Shown: in pieces, positions 1 to 11,507 of the stretch
Position numbering within the stretch: the first letter of the stretch is position 1
Layout of the letters: each line of letters starts with the position of its first letter
Assembly (NCBI RefSeq): GCF_003576645.1
Contig: NC_044916.1
Location: 19,111,070-19,175,069 of the forward strand
DNA length: 64,000 bases
Direction: 5' to 3'
Source of the DNA: Ipomoea triloba
Lineage: Eukaryota; Streptophyta; Magnoliopsida; Solanales; Convolvulaceae
Position numbers and translations under genes: made by a program
Notes under the pieces: generated by a model
What the model was told of the DNA's origin: nothing
Database searches by the model: none
The model's input: the letters and a program-made list of their open reading frames with translations, nothing else

Positions 1-155
1 CCTAGCCGGCAAAGGACCGCAAGGAGGTTAACCAGCCTAGGTTGCCCATAGCTGACCGGCTCAAACCCGGGTGGCAGACGGTTTCGAACTCAGGACCTCA
101 CGGCCGCGAGCGTCTTGGTCTTGCCACTCAGGCTGCCCTTACGGGCAGCTACATA
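1..155 (-). mobile_element. tRNA-derived SINE fragment, cut by the window edge
   Basis: Read on the - strand, this stretch has a polymerase III A-box-like sequence (TGAGTGGCAAG) followed about 35 bases later by a B-box-like sequence (GTTCGAAACC). That is the layout of tRNA-derived SINEs. It is GC-richer than its surroundings. The far end lies outside the window, so tail and target duplication cannot be checked. It appears to sit inside the 3' part of a copia element. A degenerate tRNA gene is less likely because no cloverleaf is apparent. Confidence 0.4.
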
Positions 156-549
156 GAAAATATGCATACAAGATTGAGGGACTCGACGTTGTGAAGGCAA
201 GAAAGGAAATCAATGATATGATTCAGCTCAAGGAACTCGAAAACTAGGAGAAGCAACAGAAGAAGAAGAAGACGGATGAAAGCTCAAATTGAGGAGAAAA
301 CATCATTTTCTTTCCTCGCTTTATTTTGATTAGCATTCTTGTAATGTTTTGCTTAAAGTGTTTTTGAATGAATAAAAGACATATTTTGTTGGGGTTCAGC
401 GTGCGTGTGTTATCTAGTATTTCTTTTACTCCTCGGATATGCTATGTAAATCTCAAACTATTCGGGCACATAAATGAAAATCCTTTTATGGATAAAAGAA
501 GCTGAATAGTGCGAGTATAAAGTGTTGGCATCATCAAAAAGGGGGAAAT
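156..549 (+). mobile_element. 3' internal end of a Ty1/copia element with polypurine tract
   Basis: This is the non-coding tail of a + strand copia element. It ends in a purine-rich run (AAAAAGGGGGAAA, about 536-548) directly before an LTR that starts with TGTTAGG. A short reading frame ending near 247 (…IQLKELEN) may be the C-terminus of an element-encoded protein, but I do not recognise it. The rest of the element is upstream of the window. Confidence 0.5.
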
Positions 550-1862
550 TGTTAGGAACCCCGAGCTATTGATTTTGATGATACCAATGACCCCAAGGAG
601 ACCCCCAAATTTCTTTTGTTTTCTAGATTAGATCTTTCAGTTTCATACCTCAGTCCTAGAAGTTAATCAAATCCTTAATGACACGAAGTAACGAGTCATC
701 GCTAAGATATCTCTCGTGAAAGGGATTTAGGACCTAGGCACCGAAGAACTGGAGAACCGAAGTGTTGAAGAACTGAAGAACCGAAGTGTTGAAGAATTGG
801 AGAACCGAAGCGTTGAAGAACTGAAGAACCGAAGACATAAGATTCAGGCCAAAACATGGAAGGGCCGAATCCTTATGATCGAACAATCAAACGGTAATTG
901 TTTCGAGGAGATCAATGAGAATGATAAGGACAATCATTCTCACGAGTAACCGAGGCAAAGACATTATCTGAAAGTTGTCTTATCTATTGCCTTGAGAATG
1001 GGTTTTCAACTGAATGTCAAATCGGATCCTAGGCAACGATCCCAAGGAGCATTTAATGATTGTCACATTTTTGTGGGACAAAAGACAAATTGTCCTTGCA
1101 CAAAAGAGAACAAACGGCTAGAAAGGTACTGACAATCTGAAAAAGGTCAAACCTTGCCCATTGGATATTACACACTAGATAATAGGTTTTGAATTTCACA
1201 TTCTCTCCAACGAATCTGAAATTTCCACCTATAAATACCCTTGTCCCATCTCACTTTGACAAGGTTGAAAAAGTGAAAAGTGTCAAGCAAGAAAATTGCT
1301 TCCTGTGTGATCAAAATATTCAAAAGCTCATAAGAAATATTCAGTTCAAAAAGAGATCTTGTGAAGTTCAAAAGTTGACATCAAGAAACTCAATCACAAG
1401 AATCTCAAAGTTGGAGAAACATCACAACATTTCAACCATCTCTACGTGTGAAGTAGAAAGAGGCGGAGTAAACTTGGGAGAAGTTGAAAAACCTACAACG
1501 ACGTAGCTGCCGGGCTAAGTGATCAAAGGAGCACGTTGTAAAGGAGTTTGTACTATTTACGAAGAATATAGTGCAAAACTTCACGAGTTGTGAAGAAGAG
1601 TGGAGTAGGCTTAGTTAACAGCCGAACCACTATAAAAATCTCTCTCTCTCTCTTTTTAATCCTTATGTACTGCATTGCATACCCTACGCAAACCTAACAT
1701 ATATTTTATAAGAAAAATTTCTTGTGCAAAGTAAACATTAAAACTTGGTATAATCTTTCCGCTGCGTTATTATCTTTGATTCGAAAAAGTGTAAAAATCC
1801 ATGTGAGTCTATTCAACCCCCCCCCCCCTTCTAGACTCACACCTCTACCACCGGGACCAACA
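550..1862 (+). mobile_element. 3' LTR of a Ty1/copia retrotransposon
   Basis: The LTR begins TGTTAGG right after the polypurine tract and ends …GGGACCAACA, giving canonical TG…CA ends and a length of about 1313 bases. A TATA-like motif (CTATAAATACC, about 1229) marks the probable U3/R junction. A C-rich run near 1818 followed by CTAGACT…GGGACCAACA recurs at 30850-30903 and, inverted, at 5793-5835, so all three are related LTRs. The LTR lies inside gypsy-like sequence that resumes at 1863. The 5' LTR is outside the window, so no age estimate is possible. Confidence 0.85.
735..838 (+). repeat. ~24-bp tandem repeat in copia LTR U3
   Basis: Four or more imperfect copies of a unit resembling GAAGAACTGRAGAACCGAAG plus TGTT stand in tandem. 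They lie in the U3 part of the LTR, upstream of the TATA-like motif, where tandem repeats often act as enhancer-like modules. The regulatory role is inference. Confidence 0.75.
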
Positions 1863-2319
1863 CATATATTCTATATGCGTGTGTAAACCTATTTACAACA
1901 TATGATATACTATGTATTTCTCACGAGTGTGAGTGGTAGATTACTTAGCATTTCTTTGCTAATGTTTTCCTAACTGTTTTCCAGGTATGGAGTAGACTGA
2001 GCCGAGAGTGCGCTAGAGATAGATTTACCTCACCTTATGCTTAGTCTAGTGATCTGTTTAGATGTTTTTCAAGCCTGTGTGCCTCAGACTATGTTTATGT
2101 ATTGACTATTTCAGTTATGTTACTTTGATGGATTAGTATTGTGGATTCTTAGCTTGTGCATCTAGGTTCAGATTTACCTAGATGTGGCATGACACCCTCT
2201 GAGTACTAGTATTTCTTCCGCTTTATTATGTTGTTAGTTCTGAGATTTGCTAGCTTTTATATTAAGTATTTGCCTATCTCAGCATGAAAATTTAGGGGTG
2301 TCACAGTTGGTATCAGAGC
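1863..2319 (+). mobile_element. Ty3/gypsy LTR 3' part and primer binding site
   Basis: The stretch ends in …AGGGGTGTCACA (2305). Directly after it comes TTGGTATCAGAGC (2307-2319), the initiator-tRNA-Met complementary primer site typical of Tekay/Del-type gypsy elements. The 5' part of the LTR is not contiguous because the copia element ending at 1862 sits within it. Confidence 0.65.
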
Positions 2320-3989
2320 CTGTGTTGAGGTCTAAGTATGAACCCTATCTTGTTGTTTGTAGCTTGCCCTAGTGGCTATTGCACCCTGCGAGCATGCATC
2401 TCCGCGGTAAGTTCTTAACAGTTATTAAATAAGTCGCTTCGTTTTAGATTTACTTAAGAGCTTGATTTAGACTAAGAATAAGCAGTTAGTTGTCTATCGA
2501 TGCGAAACGATGGGTAGCATCGTATGCGTCTAGACAATCAAAATAGTGGGCGACTTGCTGAAGAAGATTAATCTACTCATGGCTTGAAGGTATCGGTAGC
2601 AGTCTACGTTCCTCGAGATTGGCGTCTTCGCGCGTGTAGCATTGTTTGCAAGACCTTCGCTAACCTCAAGACTTGAAGAACAAGTTTCGTGCAGCTGAAG
2701 TCAGATAAGAGACGAAGAAAGCGATAGGAGCTGGAAGATTGAAGACTCGAAGACCCTCCTCGGCTATGAGGGAACGGCACGAGCAGATGTTGATGCGTCA
2801 AGAAAGAGTTAAAGCACGCCAAGTAGAAGCTTCTAGATTGTTGATGAAGAATCTCGTAAGACTAGACGAGTGGAAGGAAAGCTTGGACCTTCGAGACCCC
2901 CGAAGATAAGAAGAAACGCCTTAAGCAAGTAGTTTGTCCCCATGGAGCGTGAAGAGACTAAGAAGTGGATTATGATGTAAGGGGGGCCTCGTGTGGCCTA
3001 GTCGGCACGCCTTAAAAGAAATTTCTCGTGCAAGCACTTAAGGAAGGAACCTCGACGACAAGAAAGAAATAAGGAGTAGCTGAACAAGCTAGTAGAAGGC
3101 CGAATCAACAAAAGACTAAAGCCAACGGAAGTGAACCTAAGGACTAGCTCAATCATTGAATTATCTTCAGTGGAATTGCATTGTTTACTAATGGATTCCC
3201 GTAGAAGACTTGTCGTTAACCAAGATAAGGAAGAACAAGTCAGATTATAATCGATTGGTCTATGAAGATCTCAAGATCGGTGATCGCGAACAAGACTTGA
3301 TTTACCTAGCAAGTAAGTAGAGGCACCTGAAGACCATGTGGCAGATTACCAAAGAGCTTTCCGAGATGTTGATCCTAAGGAGAGTTTAACTTTTACCCTG
3401 CATTTTGAAAGTACCATTAAGCGCGAGATTAAAGTTGAGAGATGCATTCCCCTACCTCTAGATGACTAACAAGAAGAACAATTGAAGACTGGAAGGATGA
3501 GTGGATATATTCGCGCTATTAACTTGCAAGGATCACAAGATGAAAACTAAGATTTGATCGGATCTTCTTACAATGAAGTCTATTAGTCGAGTAAACAAAG
3601 GACTCCTCATAAGATCTTGTACGATTAGAAGAGCAAGAATTCTTGACGCAAAAGAAGGTGCACGCGTTGCGTTGATGCTAAGACTTCGATGTTTTAAAGT
3701 GTAAGGAAATAGACTTGATTCCAAAGGTCACCAATAATCATAGGTGAATCTCCTTTCAAGATCAGGCGATACCTTCCTAATTGATCCTACCCTTGTCATG
3801 AAGCTTCCTCGGAAACCTCTCGTCCTGTATCGATCGATCATCCGTAAACTCTTGCATCCATTACGGGATGGTGTAGATGATATCGTTGCACCTAAGGTAA
3901 AGGTGGTTAGTGTCGTTAGTTGCAAGTTAATTAGATCAGATGTAGAGCGTATTGAAGAAGGATATTTGTGATTCATCGCCTTCGGTTCT
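2320..3989 (+). mobile_element. Decayed gypsy internal region
   Basis: This follows the gypsy primer site and is presumably leader and gag/pol sequence. It is purine-rich and has no reading frame that I can match to gag, protease, RT or integrase. Short frames on both strands (for example near 3744-3971) show no domain. I assign it by position, not by protein similarity. Confidence 0.35.
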
Positions 3990-4682
3990 TCCGGTAGTTG
4001 AAAGCTTTTAGATCACTAAAGAGCTTATCGGTTGAAAGCGTTTTGAGATCTCTGTGTTCTCGCATAGCCGTGACCTTCATGTCCCAGCTTGACGGTAATC
4101 CTCGTAAGATTTTGAGTGGTATCTCCTTCTGATCAATCTTTTTGTCGAGATCATTTATTTATCCCAAGATTTTAACAAATCTTACTTCCATCTCGGTGAT
4201 AGTCTCACCACTTAGCATTTTGAAATCCTCAAATTTCTTTAATGTTATTGTGAGTTTGTTGTCCTTTTCTTGCTCGTCTCCTTTGCCTATTTTGAGAAGA
4301 GTTCTCCAAACTTCTTTTGCCGTTTTGCATTTTCGGACCTTTGGGAAGGTTGCATCATCGATAGCTTTGAACAAAATATCATTGTCAATATTATCCAAGT
4401 TATTTCGTGTTCTATCTTCAGGACCCCATTCCTCTTTAGGTTTAGGAATATATTGCGGTGTAGTGCTTGTCTGTTCGGTTGCGGTATTGACTTTTAAGAT
4501 TTTTGATCGGACCACTGGTGATTACTTCCCACTAGAGCTGTCAATACGAGCTGGCGGGGCGGGGTGGGCCAAAAAAAAACCCGCTCTTTGGCGGGCTTGA
4601 CTTTTGTTGGCCCGGACCACCCCACCTTAGGCCCGCGTCGCGGGCTAGGCGGGCCCCGCCAATTTTTTTTTTTTTTTTTTTT

Positions 4683-4945
4683 AAATTTTTTGTTTTTTTT
4701 TTTTTTTTTTTAAATTTTTTGTTTTTTTTTTTTTTTTTTTAAATTTTTTGTTTTTTTTTTTTTTTTTTTAAATTTTTTGTTTTTTTTTTTTTTTTTTTAA
4801 ATTTTTTGTTTTTTTTTTTTTTTTTTTAAATTTTTTGTTTTTTTTTTTTTTTTTTTAAATTTTTTGTTTTTTTTTTTTTTTTTTTAAATTTTTTGTTTTT
4901 TTTTTTTTTTTTTTAAATTTTTTGTTTTTTTTTTTTTTTTTTTAA
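4683..4945. repeat. 29-bp T-rich minisatellite inside the hAT element
   Basis: About nine nearly identical 29-bp units run in tandem. Each consists of AAATTTTTTG followed by a run of about 19 T. The AAA anchor recurs at 4683, 4712, 4741, 4770, 4799, 4828, 4857, 4886 and 4915. The homogeneity suggests recent expansion by slippage, or an assembly effect. Confidence 0.9.
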
Positions 4946-5190
4946 TATTTTTTTTTTTTTTTTTTTTGTAAATTGTTAGTTTATTACTCCTTTTTTTAAA
5001 AAAAAAAATTATCATTTGTACATTAAAAAAAATAATTAAAATAACTTATACATAACTCACATAAAACATAATTCATTAAACATTAAACATTACATACTTG
5101 ACCATACATAAGTGCATAACCACATAAGTAACATAACAATAATAATACATTGCAAACAATAAACTATAAAAAAAATATAATATATATTGC

Positions 5191-5193
<3 letters not shown>

Positions 5194-5236
<43 letters not shown>

Positions 5237-5445
5237 GTAGTAATGTACTGTGCGTAACTATACATTATATATGCACAGTACACTGTACATTACTACATTA
5301 TATACATAAGCACCTTACATTAATATATTATAATGTACTGTGCGTAAATGTACATTATATACAAAAGCACATTAGATTAATATATTATAATGTACTGTGC
5401 GTAAATGTACATTATATACATAAGCAAAATACATTATATATTAAA
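5194..5445. repeat. (TA)n tract followed by palindromic TGTAC repeats
   Basis: A TA microsatellite (about 5194-5235) leads into several copies of a ~70-bp unit containing TAATGTACTGTGCGTAAATG and TGTACATTATATA. Many of the units are self-complementary. All lie inside the hAT element. Confidence 0.7.
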
Positions 5446-5792
5446 AACAAAAACAAAAAAAAAAAAAAAAGATGGCGGGCAGCCCGCGGGCCTAAGCGGG
5501 GCGGGCCAAAAAAAGTCCGCTCTTTAGCGGGCTTCTATTTTCAAAACCCACCCCCTACCTAAGAAGGTGGCGGGACGGGCTGGCCCGACGGGCTAAGCCC
5601 GTTTTGACGGCTCTACTTCCCACATCTCATCATGTAGTGCTGATAAATGAACCTGCATGCGTATTTTTCAATCATCAAATTTATTTAATGAGAATAACAT
5701 GTTTGGAGTCAAGTCTCTCTTCATTTTGAAGTTTATAAGATTTGTCTAGCAGTAAAATATTGACTTAAATAGACAACTACTCTGATACCACT

Positions 5793-7140
5793 TGTTGGTC
5801 CCGATTGGGTGGTGAAAAGTCTAGAGGGGGGTAAATAGACATTTCTAACAATTAAAAACTTTATAACACTTCAATAAAAAATAATTCCAAGTGAATAAAT
5901 TCAACTTGAAATGCACAGCGAAATATCGTACAGTAAAGTGCTATAAATAAAAGTTACGTAAAACTGAAGAGATATATGACATGCAAGACGTTGGAATCCC
6001 TTGAAATAGCTCAAAGAATAAGTATGCAAAGTTTGAAGCACATGCGAACGTGGGAACAGCCAAACCCAAATCGATAAATCAACACAGCATGAAATGGGTT
6101 AGTGAGTCAAATATGCAAAGTATGTAAAGTGATGTAAAGTAAAGAGAGGCAAAGATTTATAGTGGTTCAGAGGTGGTGTAATCCTCCTACTCCATTCTTC
6201 TCCTTTCACTCCAAGGAGGAAATTCCACTATCTCGTTCACCCAAATACAAATAGTGAAACACCAGTGCTACACAAGCACTTCCCGAGTATCTCGCACACA
6301 GCTACACTCAACATGAGTTCCTCGCACAAAGCTAAGCTCCTAAGCACCTCGCACAAAGCTACGCTCCAACCAAGTGTCTTGCACAAAGCTACACTTAGTT
6401 CCCCCCGAGTGTCTCGCACAAGACTACACTCAATCAAGGATTTCACAACTCTTTGCTACTCTCCCTCTTTCTACACTCAGTAGAGATATTCTTATAAGAA
6501 ATAAAGATTTCTTTTCTAAGACTTGAATTCTCTCGTGTATAGCTCAATATCTCAACACTTTGTATTTTGATCGTTTTCACCGTGGTCTCTTTGTGTTAGT
6601 CCCTGTGTTCTGTGCTTGCCTTCAAGTCTTCTTGGGCTTTTTATAATTCAAAGAATTATTTGCCCGTTGTGAATATTCAAATTTTGAACGTTCACTTGAT
6701 CTAATTGGTCATGCCAATTTGATCTGATAGCCATCCTCTTCATTTAATGACCATACCGTTGATCTGATAACTTTGCCAGTTTGATCTGATAGCTTCTCCA
6801 ATTTGATCTGCAACATTTAATGCCTCTGGTAATTTTTGAAAAATTACTTCTGCAAACTGCTCACAAAAGTCTTCTAATTCAGCTTGATTGATCCTTGAAA
6901 CTTGCAGCCTCTAATTTTTGACTTTGTTGCCTTCACAACTTGATAGCGTGGACTTTGTATCCTTTAGAGCTTGATATTTTTGACTTTGTTGCATTCTTGA
7001 TTTGATCTTGACAAGTTGATCTTTCAAAATATTTTCCCGGTGATTCTTGCTTAAGTATAAACAATGATCTTCAGAAAATTACCATCTTCAAATTTATCTG
7101 GTTTGCAGCTTCACGTACTGGATCATCAAAATATTTAGCA
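5793..7140 (-). mobile_element. 5' LTR of the - strand Ty1/copia remnant
   Basis: Read on the - strand, the LTR starts near TGCTAAATATTTTGATGATCC (7140 downward) and ends …GGGACCAACA at 5793, two bases before the primer site. A TATA-like motif (TATAAAAAG on the - strand, near 6640) lies between U3 and R. The interval 6284-6435 holds about five copies of a ~35-40-bp unit with the core CTCGCACAAAGCTACACTC. The same units recur at 22494-22622, so the two LTRs belong to one family. The upper boundary is inferred from similarity to the 550-1862 LTR start. Confidence 0.72.
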
Positions 7141-8091
7141 CTTGAAAATTTGGCTAAATGCAATTTGCACTATAGGTTGCTCCAAAGCATGCTCCATAAA
7201 GCCCTTCACGCGTGTATAGAAAAGGTAAGGTTCACGCACACAAAACCTTGTTTAAGTGTTCAAAAGTTACTCTCCAAGTAGCTCCCTTTGACTTGACTAG
7301 CTCCATAAGTTGCTCTCTTAACTTTGACTTGCTCTAAAAAATTTTAGCCGTGTCAAGTAGCTCCCAAACATAATTTTAGGATGACAAAAATGTTATTAAT
7401 GGGATTCAAACGTTAGACCAATAAGTGTAATACTCAAATCTTTAATTAATGATCCGTATCAACTCATTATTTATATTCACCAAGATAATATATATATTTC
7501 TTCTTTGCTTTGTGTAGCGTATGGTGTAGTGTTAGCATTTTCGGACTTCCTCCCCTTTGGCTTCTTTCGCAGGGTGACTAGCTCCACAAGGACCTTGACG
7601 TACTCCACAATTAGCTCTACCTCTATTGACTAAAATGTTGACTTCCACCAAAGAGTTCTAGTTGTGGCAACCAAAATGTTTTTCATGGGATTCAAACTTG
7701 TGCCTTCTAGCATAGATAAACTGGGTCTTGTCCTTTGTATCACACGTACTTATGTGTTTAGTGGAAGCAAATGATTTACAAGTCTCATGACATAATGGAC
7801 TCTATAACACAATAATTCGAACCAATCTATGTCATGATTTTGACTTCCATGTTAATTAGCTACACTCTAAAAATAAAATAGGGGATTTCTAAAATTACAA
7901 TTTGACTCATCAAAACTATTACAATTTTATTCCTAACATTAACAGAGGACCATTTTGGCTTAAAATTCAAAAGTCGGAGGACCACTTTGGGTGCAATTAA
8001 AAGTCAATGGACCAATTTAAAAAAATGTCATAGTCGAAGGACCATTTTAGAAATTAACTCTATTATTAATATTGTTGTTGTTGTTGTTGTT
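7141..8091. other. Intergenic DNA with old repeat fragments
   Basis: There is no gene. Two diverged copies of a short module containing AAATG…ATGGGATTCAAAC occur near 7390 and 7690. At about 7880-8065 a degenerate inverted repeat (TTTCTAAAATTA against AATTTCTAAAATGG on the other strand) suggests an old MITE related in style to the next two elements. Confidence 0.35.
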
Positions 8092-8100
8092 TTTAATAAA

Positions 8101-8562
8101 GAGCTTATTACTGAAATGGTCCCTTGACTATTGCGAAATTACCAATTTGGTCCTCAACAATTTTTTGTGCCCAATTAAGTCCCTCGACTATGAAAATTCT
8201 AACCAATTTGGTCTACCGTTTATTTTGCCGTCAAACATCCGTTAAAATTGGGACCAAATTGGTAATTTTGCTATAGTCAAGGGACCAAATTGGTAAATTT
8301 TCTATAGTCAAGGGACCAAATTGGTAACTAATTTTTCATTGAAATGGTGTCTTGGCTATAGAAAAATTACCAATTTGGTCCCTTGACTATAGCAAAATTA
8401 CCAATTTGGTCCTGATCTTAACGGATGTTTAACGGCAAAATAAACGGAGGACCAAATTGGTTAAAATTTTCAAAGTCGAGGGACTTAATTGAGCACGAAA
8501 AATTATCGAAGACCAAATTAGTAATTTTGTAATAGTCGAGGAGCCATTTCGGTAATAAACTC
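8101..8562. mobile_element. Fold-back MITE with 9-bp TSD, copy 1
   Basis: This 462-bp element has ends GAGCTTATTACTGAAATGG and, inverted, GAGTTTATTACCGAAATGG. It is flanked by identical 9-bp duplications TTTAATAAA at 8092-8100 and 8563-8571. A 9-bp duplication points to the Mutator-like superfamily. Nearly the whole element is self-complementary, built from repeats of ACCAAATTGGTAATTTTGC and its complement. There is no coding capacity. Confidence 0.87.
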
Positions 8563-8627
8563 TTTAATAAATTATTATGATCATCATCATTATTATTATT
8601 GTTGTTGTTGTTGTTGTTTTTAATAAA

Positions 8628-9089
8628 GAGCTTATTACCGAAATGGTCCCTTACCTATTGCGAAATTACCAATTTGGTCCTCGACAATTTTTTGTGCCCA
8701 ATTAAGTCCCTCGACTATGAAAATTTTAACCAATTCGGTCCGCCGTTTATTTTGCCGTCAAACATCTGTTAAAATTGGGACCAAATTGATAATTTTGCTA
8801 TAGTCAAGGGACCAATTTGGTAAATTTTCTATAGTCAAGGGACCAAATTGGTAATTAATTTTTCACTGAAATGGTCTCTTGGCTATAGCAAAATTACCAA
8901 TTTGGTCTCTAGACTATAGCAAAATTACCAATTTGGTCCTGATTTTAACGGATGTTTAACGGCAAAATAAACGTAGGACCAAATTGGTTAAAATTTTCAA
9001 AGTCGAGGGACTTAATTGAGCATGAAAAATTATCGAAGACCAAATTAGTAATTTTGCAATAGTCGAGGGACCATTTCGGTAATAAACTC
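8628..9089. mobile_element. Fold-back MITE with 9-bp TSD, copy 2 (tandem duplicate)
   Basis: This second 462-bp copy starts exactly 527 bp downstream of the first and has the same TTTAATAAA flanks (8619-8627, 9090-9098). The flanking (ATT)n and (GTTG)-type repeats are also repeated. Element and flank were therefore duplicated together, rather than by two independent insertions. Confidence 0.87.
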
Positions 9090-9098
9090 TTTAATAAA

Positions 9099-10100
9099 TT
9101 ATTATTATCATCATCATCATTATTATTATTATTATTGTTGTTGTTGTTATGATATTAATTGGACATCCAAGTAATCAAAATATAGTGATGTGTCATTGCA
9201 GTTACCTTTAACTTGAATGTTACTTACAATAACAGGTCAAATTGAGATAATTACACTTTTTTTCTAAATTCAGGTGTTTAATTAGAGCTTTTTCTAGTTC
9301 GAAGGTTTAATTACGCTTTCATAAATAGTTCAAGGACTTATTTGACCCTTATCCAAAAAAAAAATGTATAATTCTGAACTAAAAACGTTACACATTTAAT
9401 TTGTTTTTAATTAGAGATTTAAAAAAAAAAACAAATATGGTAAAATGACAAATAAAAATCAAAAATAAAATACACACAACAAATATACAAAAATAAAAAG
9501 GAATAAGGGTCAAATATGTCATCAAACAACAAGCAAAACTACAATTAGGTCATCCATCTAAAAAAAAACTACAGTTTGATCTTTAAACAATACAACGTCA
9601 TGCAATCGAACCTAAATTAACTTATTTTCTCAGTATTTGCTGATGTGACAGATTGACAGTTATCTTATTAAAAAAACTTGTAAAATTAATTTAATAATTT
9701 TGAATAAAATAAAATTAAAAATAATAATAATAAACTCAATCCCCGTCATCCCCGTCCTTCTCCGGGATAGAGATGAAGAACCTTTTTTCATTTCTACCTT
9801 GGAGATGAAGAAAATGTATGTCTTCGGCTCCAAGGTGGGAAGGACGGGTTGGGTTGATTTTTTTTAAAATTTTTTAAAAATTTTATTGAAAATTACTAAA
9901 TAAATTATTTTTTTAAATAAGGTAATCGGTACATAGCAAATACCGAGTAATTGAGTAAACATGTCATTTTAGGTTCAATTGTATGATTTTGTGTTGTTTA
10001 GGAATCCAATTACAATAATATTTTTTTTAGTTCGATGATCCAATTACAATTTCGCGTGTAATTCAAAGATATATTTACCATTTTTCAAAAGGGTATGTTT
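9099..10100. mobile_element. Decayed inverted-repeat elements
   Basis: At about 9495-10095 the left end (AAGGGTCAAATATGTCATC, then an A-rich stretch and CAATACAACG) is imperfectly complementary to the right end. A CCCCGTC-rich core lies in the middle (9735-9860). At about 9230-9350 there is half of a similar element ending …TTATTTGACCCTTATCC. I see no clear target duplication for either, so family assignment is open. Confidence 0.4.
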
Positions 10101-11217
10101 TTTCTGAGACCGTCTCATAGATCCATATTCGTGAGATGATGGCTACGATGAATGCAAAGAACCCTATGGGCACACAATAGTAAGTTAACGGGCACACAAT
10201 TGAAAAACCAGTTCATCTTTTGAATTTGACCTACAATTTACGTTATTAAATTTGCTTGTATTCGAATTTAGCACATAGAAAATCGAGTACATTACTTATG
10301 CAAAAAATTAATAGTTCGACATTAAAAAAAATGGAGAGGATGACTGTGAAAATGCACAGAATCGTATGGGCACACAACAAGCAGTTAACAAGCACACAAC
10401 TGACTGCAAAAGTTTCCAAAATAAAACACACGCGAATTAAAAGCTTCCAAAATAAAATTACTACTAGAAAAACCAATAATAACCCCCAAAACTAGTGTGT
10501 ACACGCATAACCAAAAATAAAACCAAAATTACAATCAATATTAGACCATTGAATATTACAATCCAACGTACACAATTAGTCCTCATAATCCTCTATAATA
10601 CATTTGTCCTCACCTGAATACATATATATATATATACTAGTTTTTTCACACGCATTGGGCGAATATGATAATACCTAATGTTTATTTTTAAATAAGTACT
10701 TCAAAGTATATCAATACAAGATTATGTATGAGATGTTCATGCATATGTAATTGAATGTTGAATTTATTTATTTAAATTGATAATTCAAAGTATATGAATG
10801 CAAGATAATGTATAAGAGGTTGATTCTAATTGTCACTAAAATAAATATTTGCAATTTTGTAAAAACGATAACCTAGATACTTAGTCTAAAAATGATAGTA
10901 TAAATAAATACTACTTTTGGTAATAAAAATTTATACATTTTAAATCATATTAATAAATAAATACGATTTACTTTTAACGTGAACAACTGTGATGCAGTCC
11001 AAAAAATATTACGGGGTAGTTTCACGCTTCAATTTATTAGGTTATTTGAATGTCTTCTTTGTCAACAAATCCTCCCAAATAGTTAATATGATTTGAAGTT
11101 AAGGAATCTTTGCATGGTAGAAAATAAAGACAATATAACCAATAAAATTTTATCTCTTTTTTAATTTTTTGATAATGAATAATTTTTATTGTAGAAGATA
11201 AAGATCTATAACTAATG

Positions 11218-11256
<39 letters not shown>

Positions 11257-11507
11257 ATAATGAATAATTTTAATTGTAGAAAACAAAGACAATATAACTA
11301 ATGAGATTATATCTTTTTTTTTTAATTTTTTGATAATGAATTTTTGTTGTTGAATAAAGACATTATTGTAAACATCGAATTCTAAATTAAAGAAATGCAT
11401 ATGTATTATTTTCTTTTGTGTTGTAATTACTAATTTATTTAATTTAATAAGAGTAATAGGGTGGGTACTCACTTTTCAATAATATACTCTAACATATTCG
11501 TAGTATG
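10101..11507. other. AT-rich intergenic DNA, no gene seen
   Basis: This stretch is strongly AT-rich. It has a (TA)n tract at 11222-11254 and several diverged copies of a TTTTTTGATAATGAATAATTTT motif around 11160-11345. No domain-bearing reading frame or RNA gene is visible. Confidence 0.4.

Larger units (their letters stand above)
4533..5615. mobile_element. Non-autonomous hAT element with perfect 8-bp TSD
   Basis: The 12-bp terminal inverted repeats are TAGAGCTGTCAA on the left and TAGAGCCGTCAA read inward from the right (one mismatch). The element is flanked by an identical 8-bp duplication, CTTCCCAC, at 4525-4532 and 5616-5623. An 8-bp duplication is the hAT superfamily hallmark. The subterminal regions are GC-rich (GGCGGGC motifs), while the core is almost pure A/T. 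There is no transposase. It sits inside the gag of the copia remnant and is therefore the younger insertion. Confidence 0.92.
3990..5792 (-). pseudogene. Ty1/copia gag remnant with primer binding site, split by a hAT element
   Basis: On the - strand a copia-type gag (UBN2 family) can be read. Its N-terminal part lies at about 5620-5690 and the main part at 4159-4524. A C-terminal part continues to about 3995 after a frame change near 4160 and an in-frame stop. Diagnostic gag stretches include KTAKEVWRTLLKI and LRGLPSSWDMKV. The primer site (CTCTGATACCA on the + strand, 5780-5790) lies two bases from the LTR. Protease, integrase and RT are absent, so the element is truncated at its 3' side. 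It is interrupted at 4533-5615 by a hAT insertion and is certainly inactive. Confidence 0.8.

Noticed and set aside
1..155. Possible tRNA-Leu-like gene on the - strand
   Set aside because: A- and B-box-like motifs are present, but no cloverleaf or anticodon stem can be drawn. A SINE explains it better.
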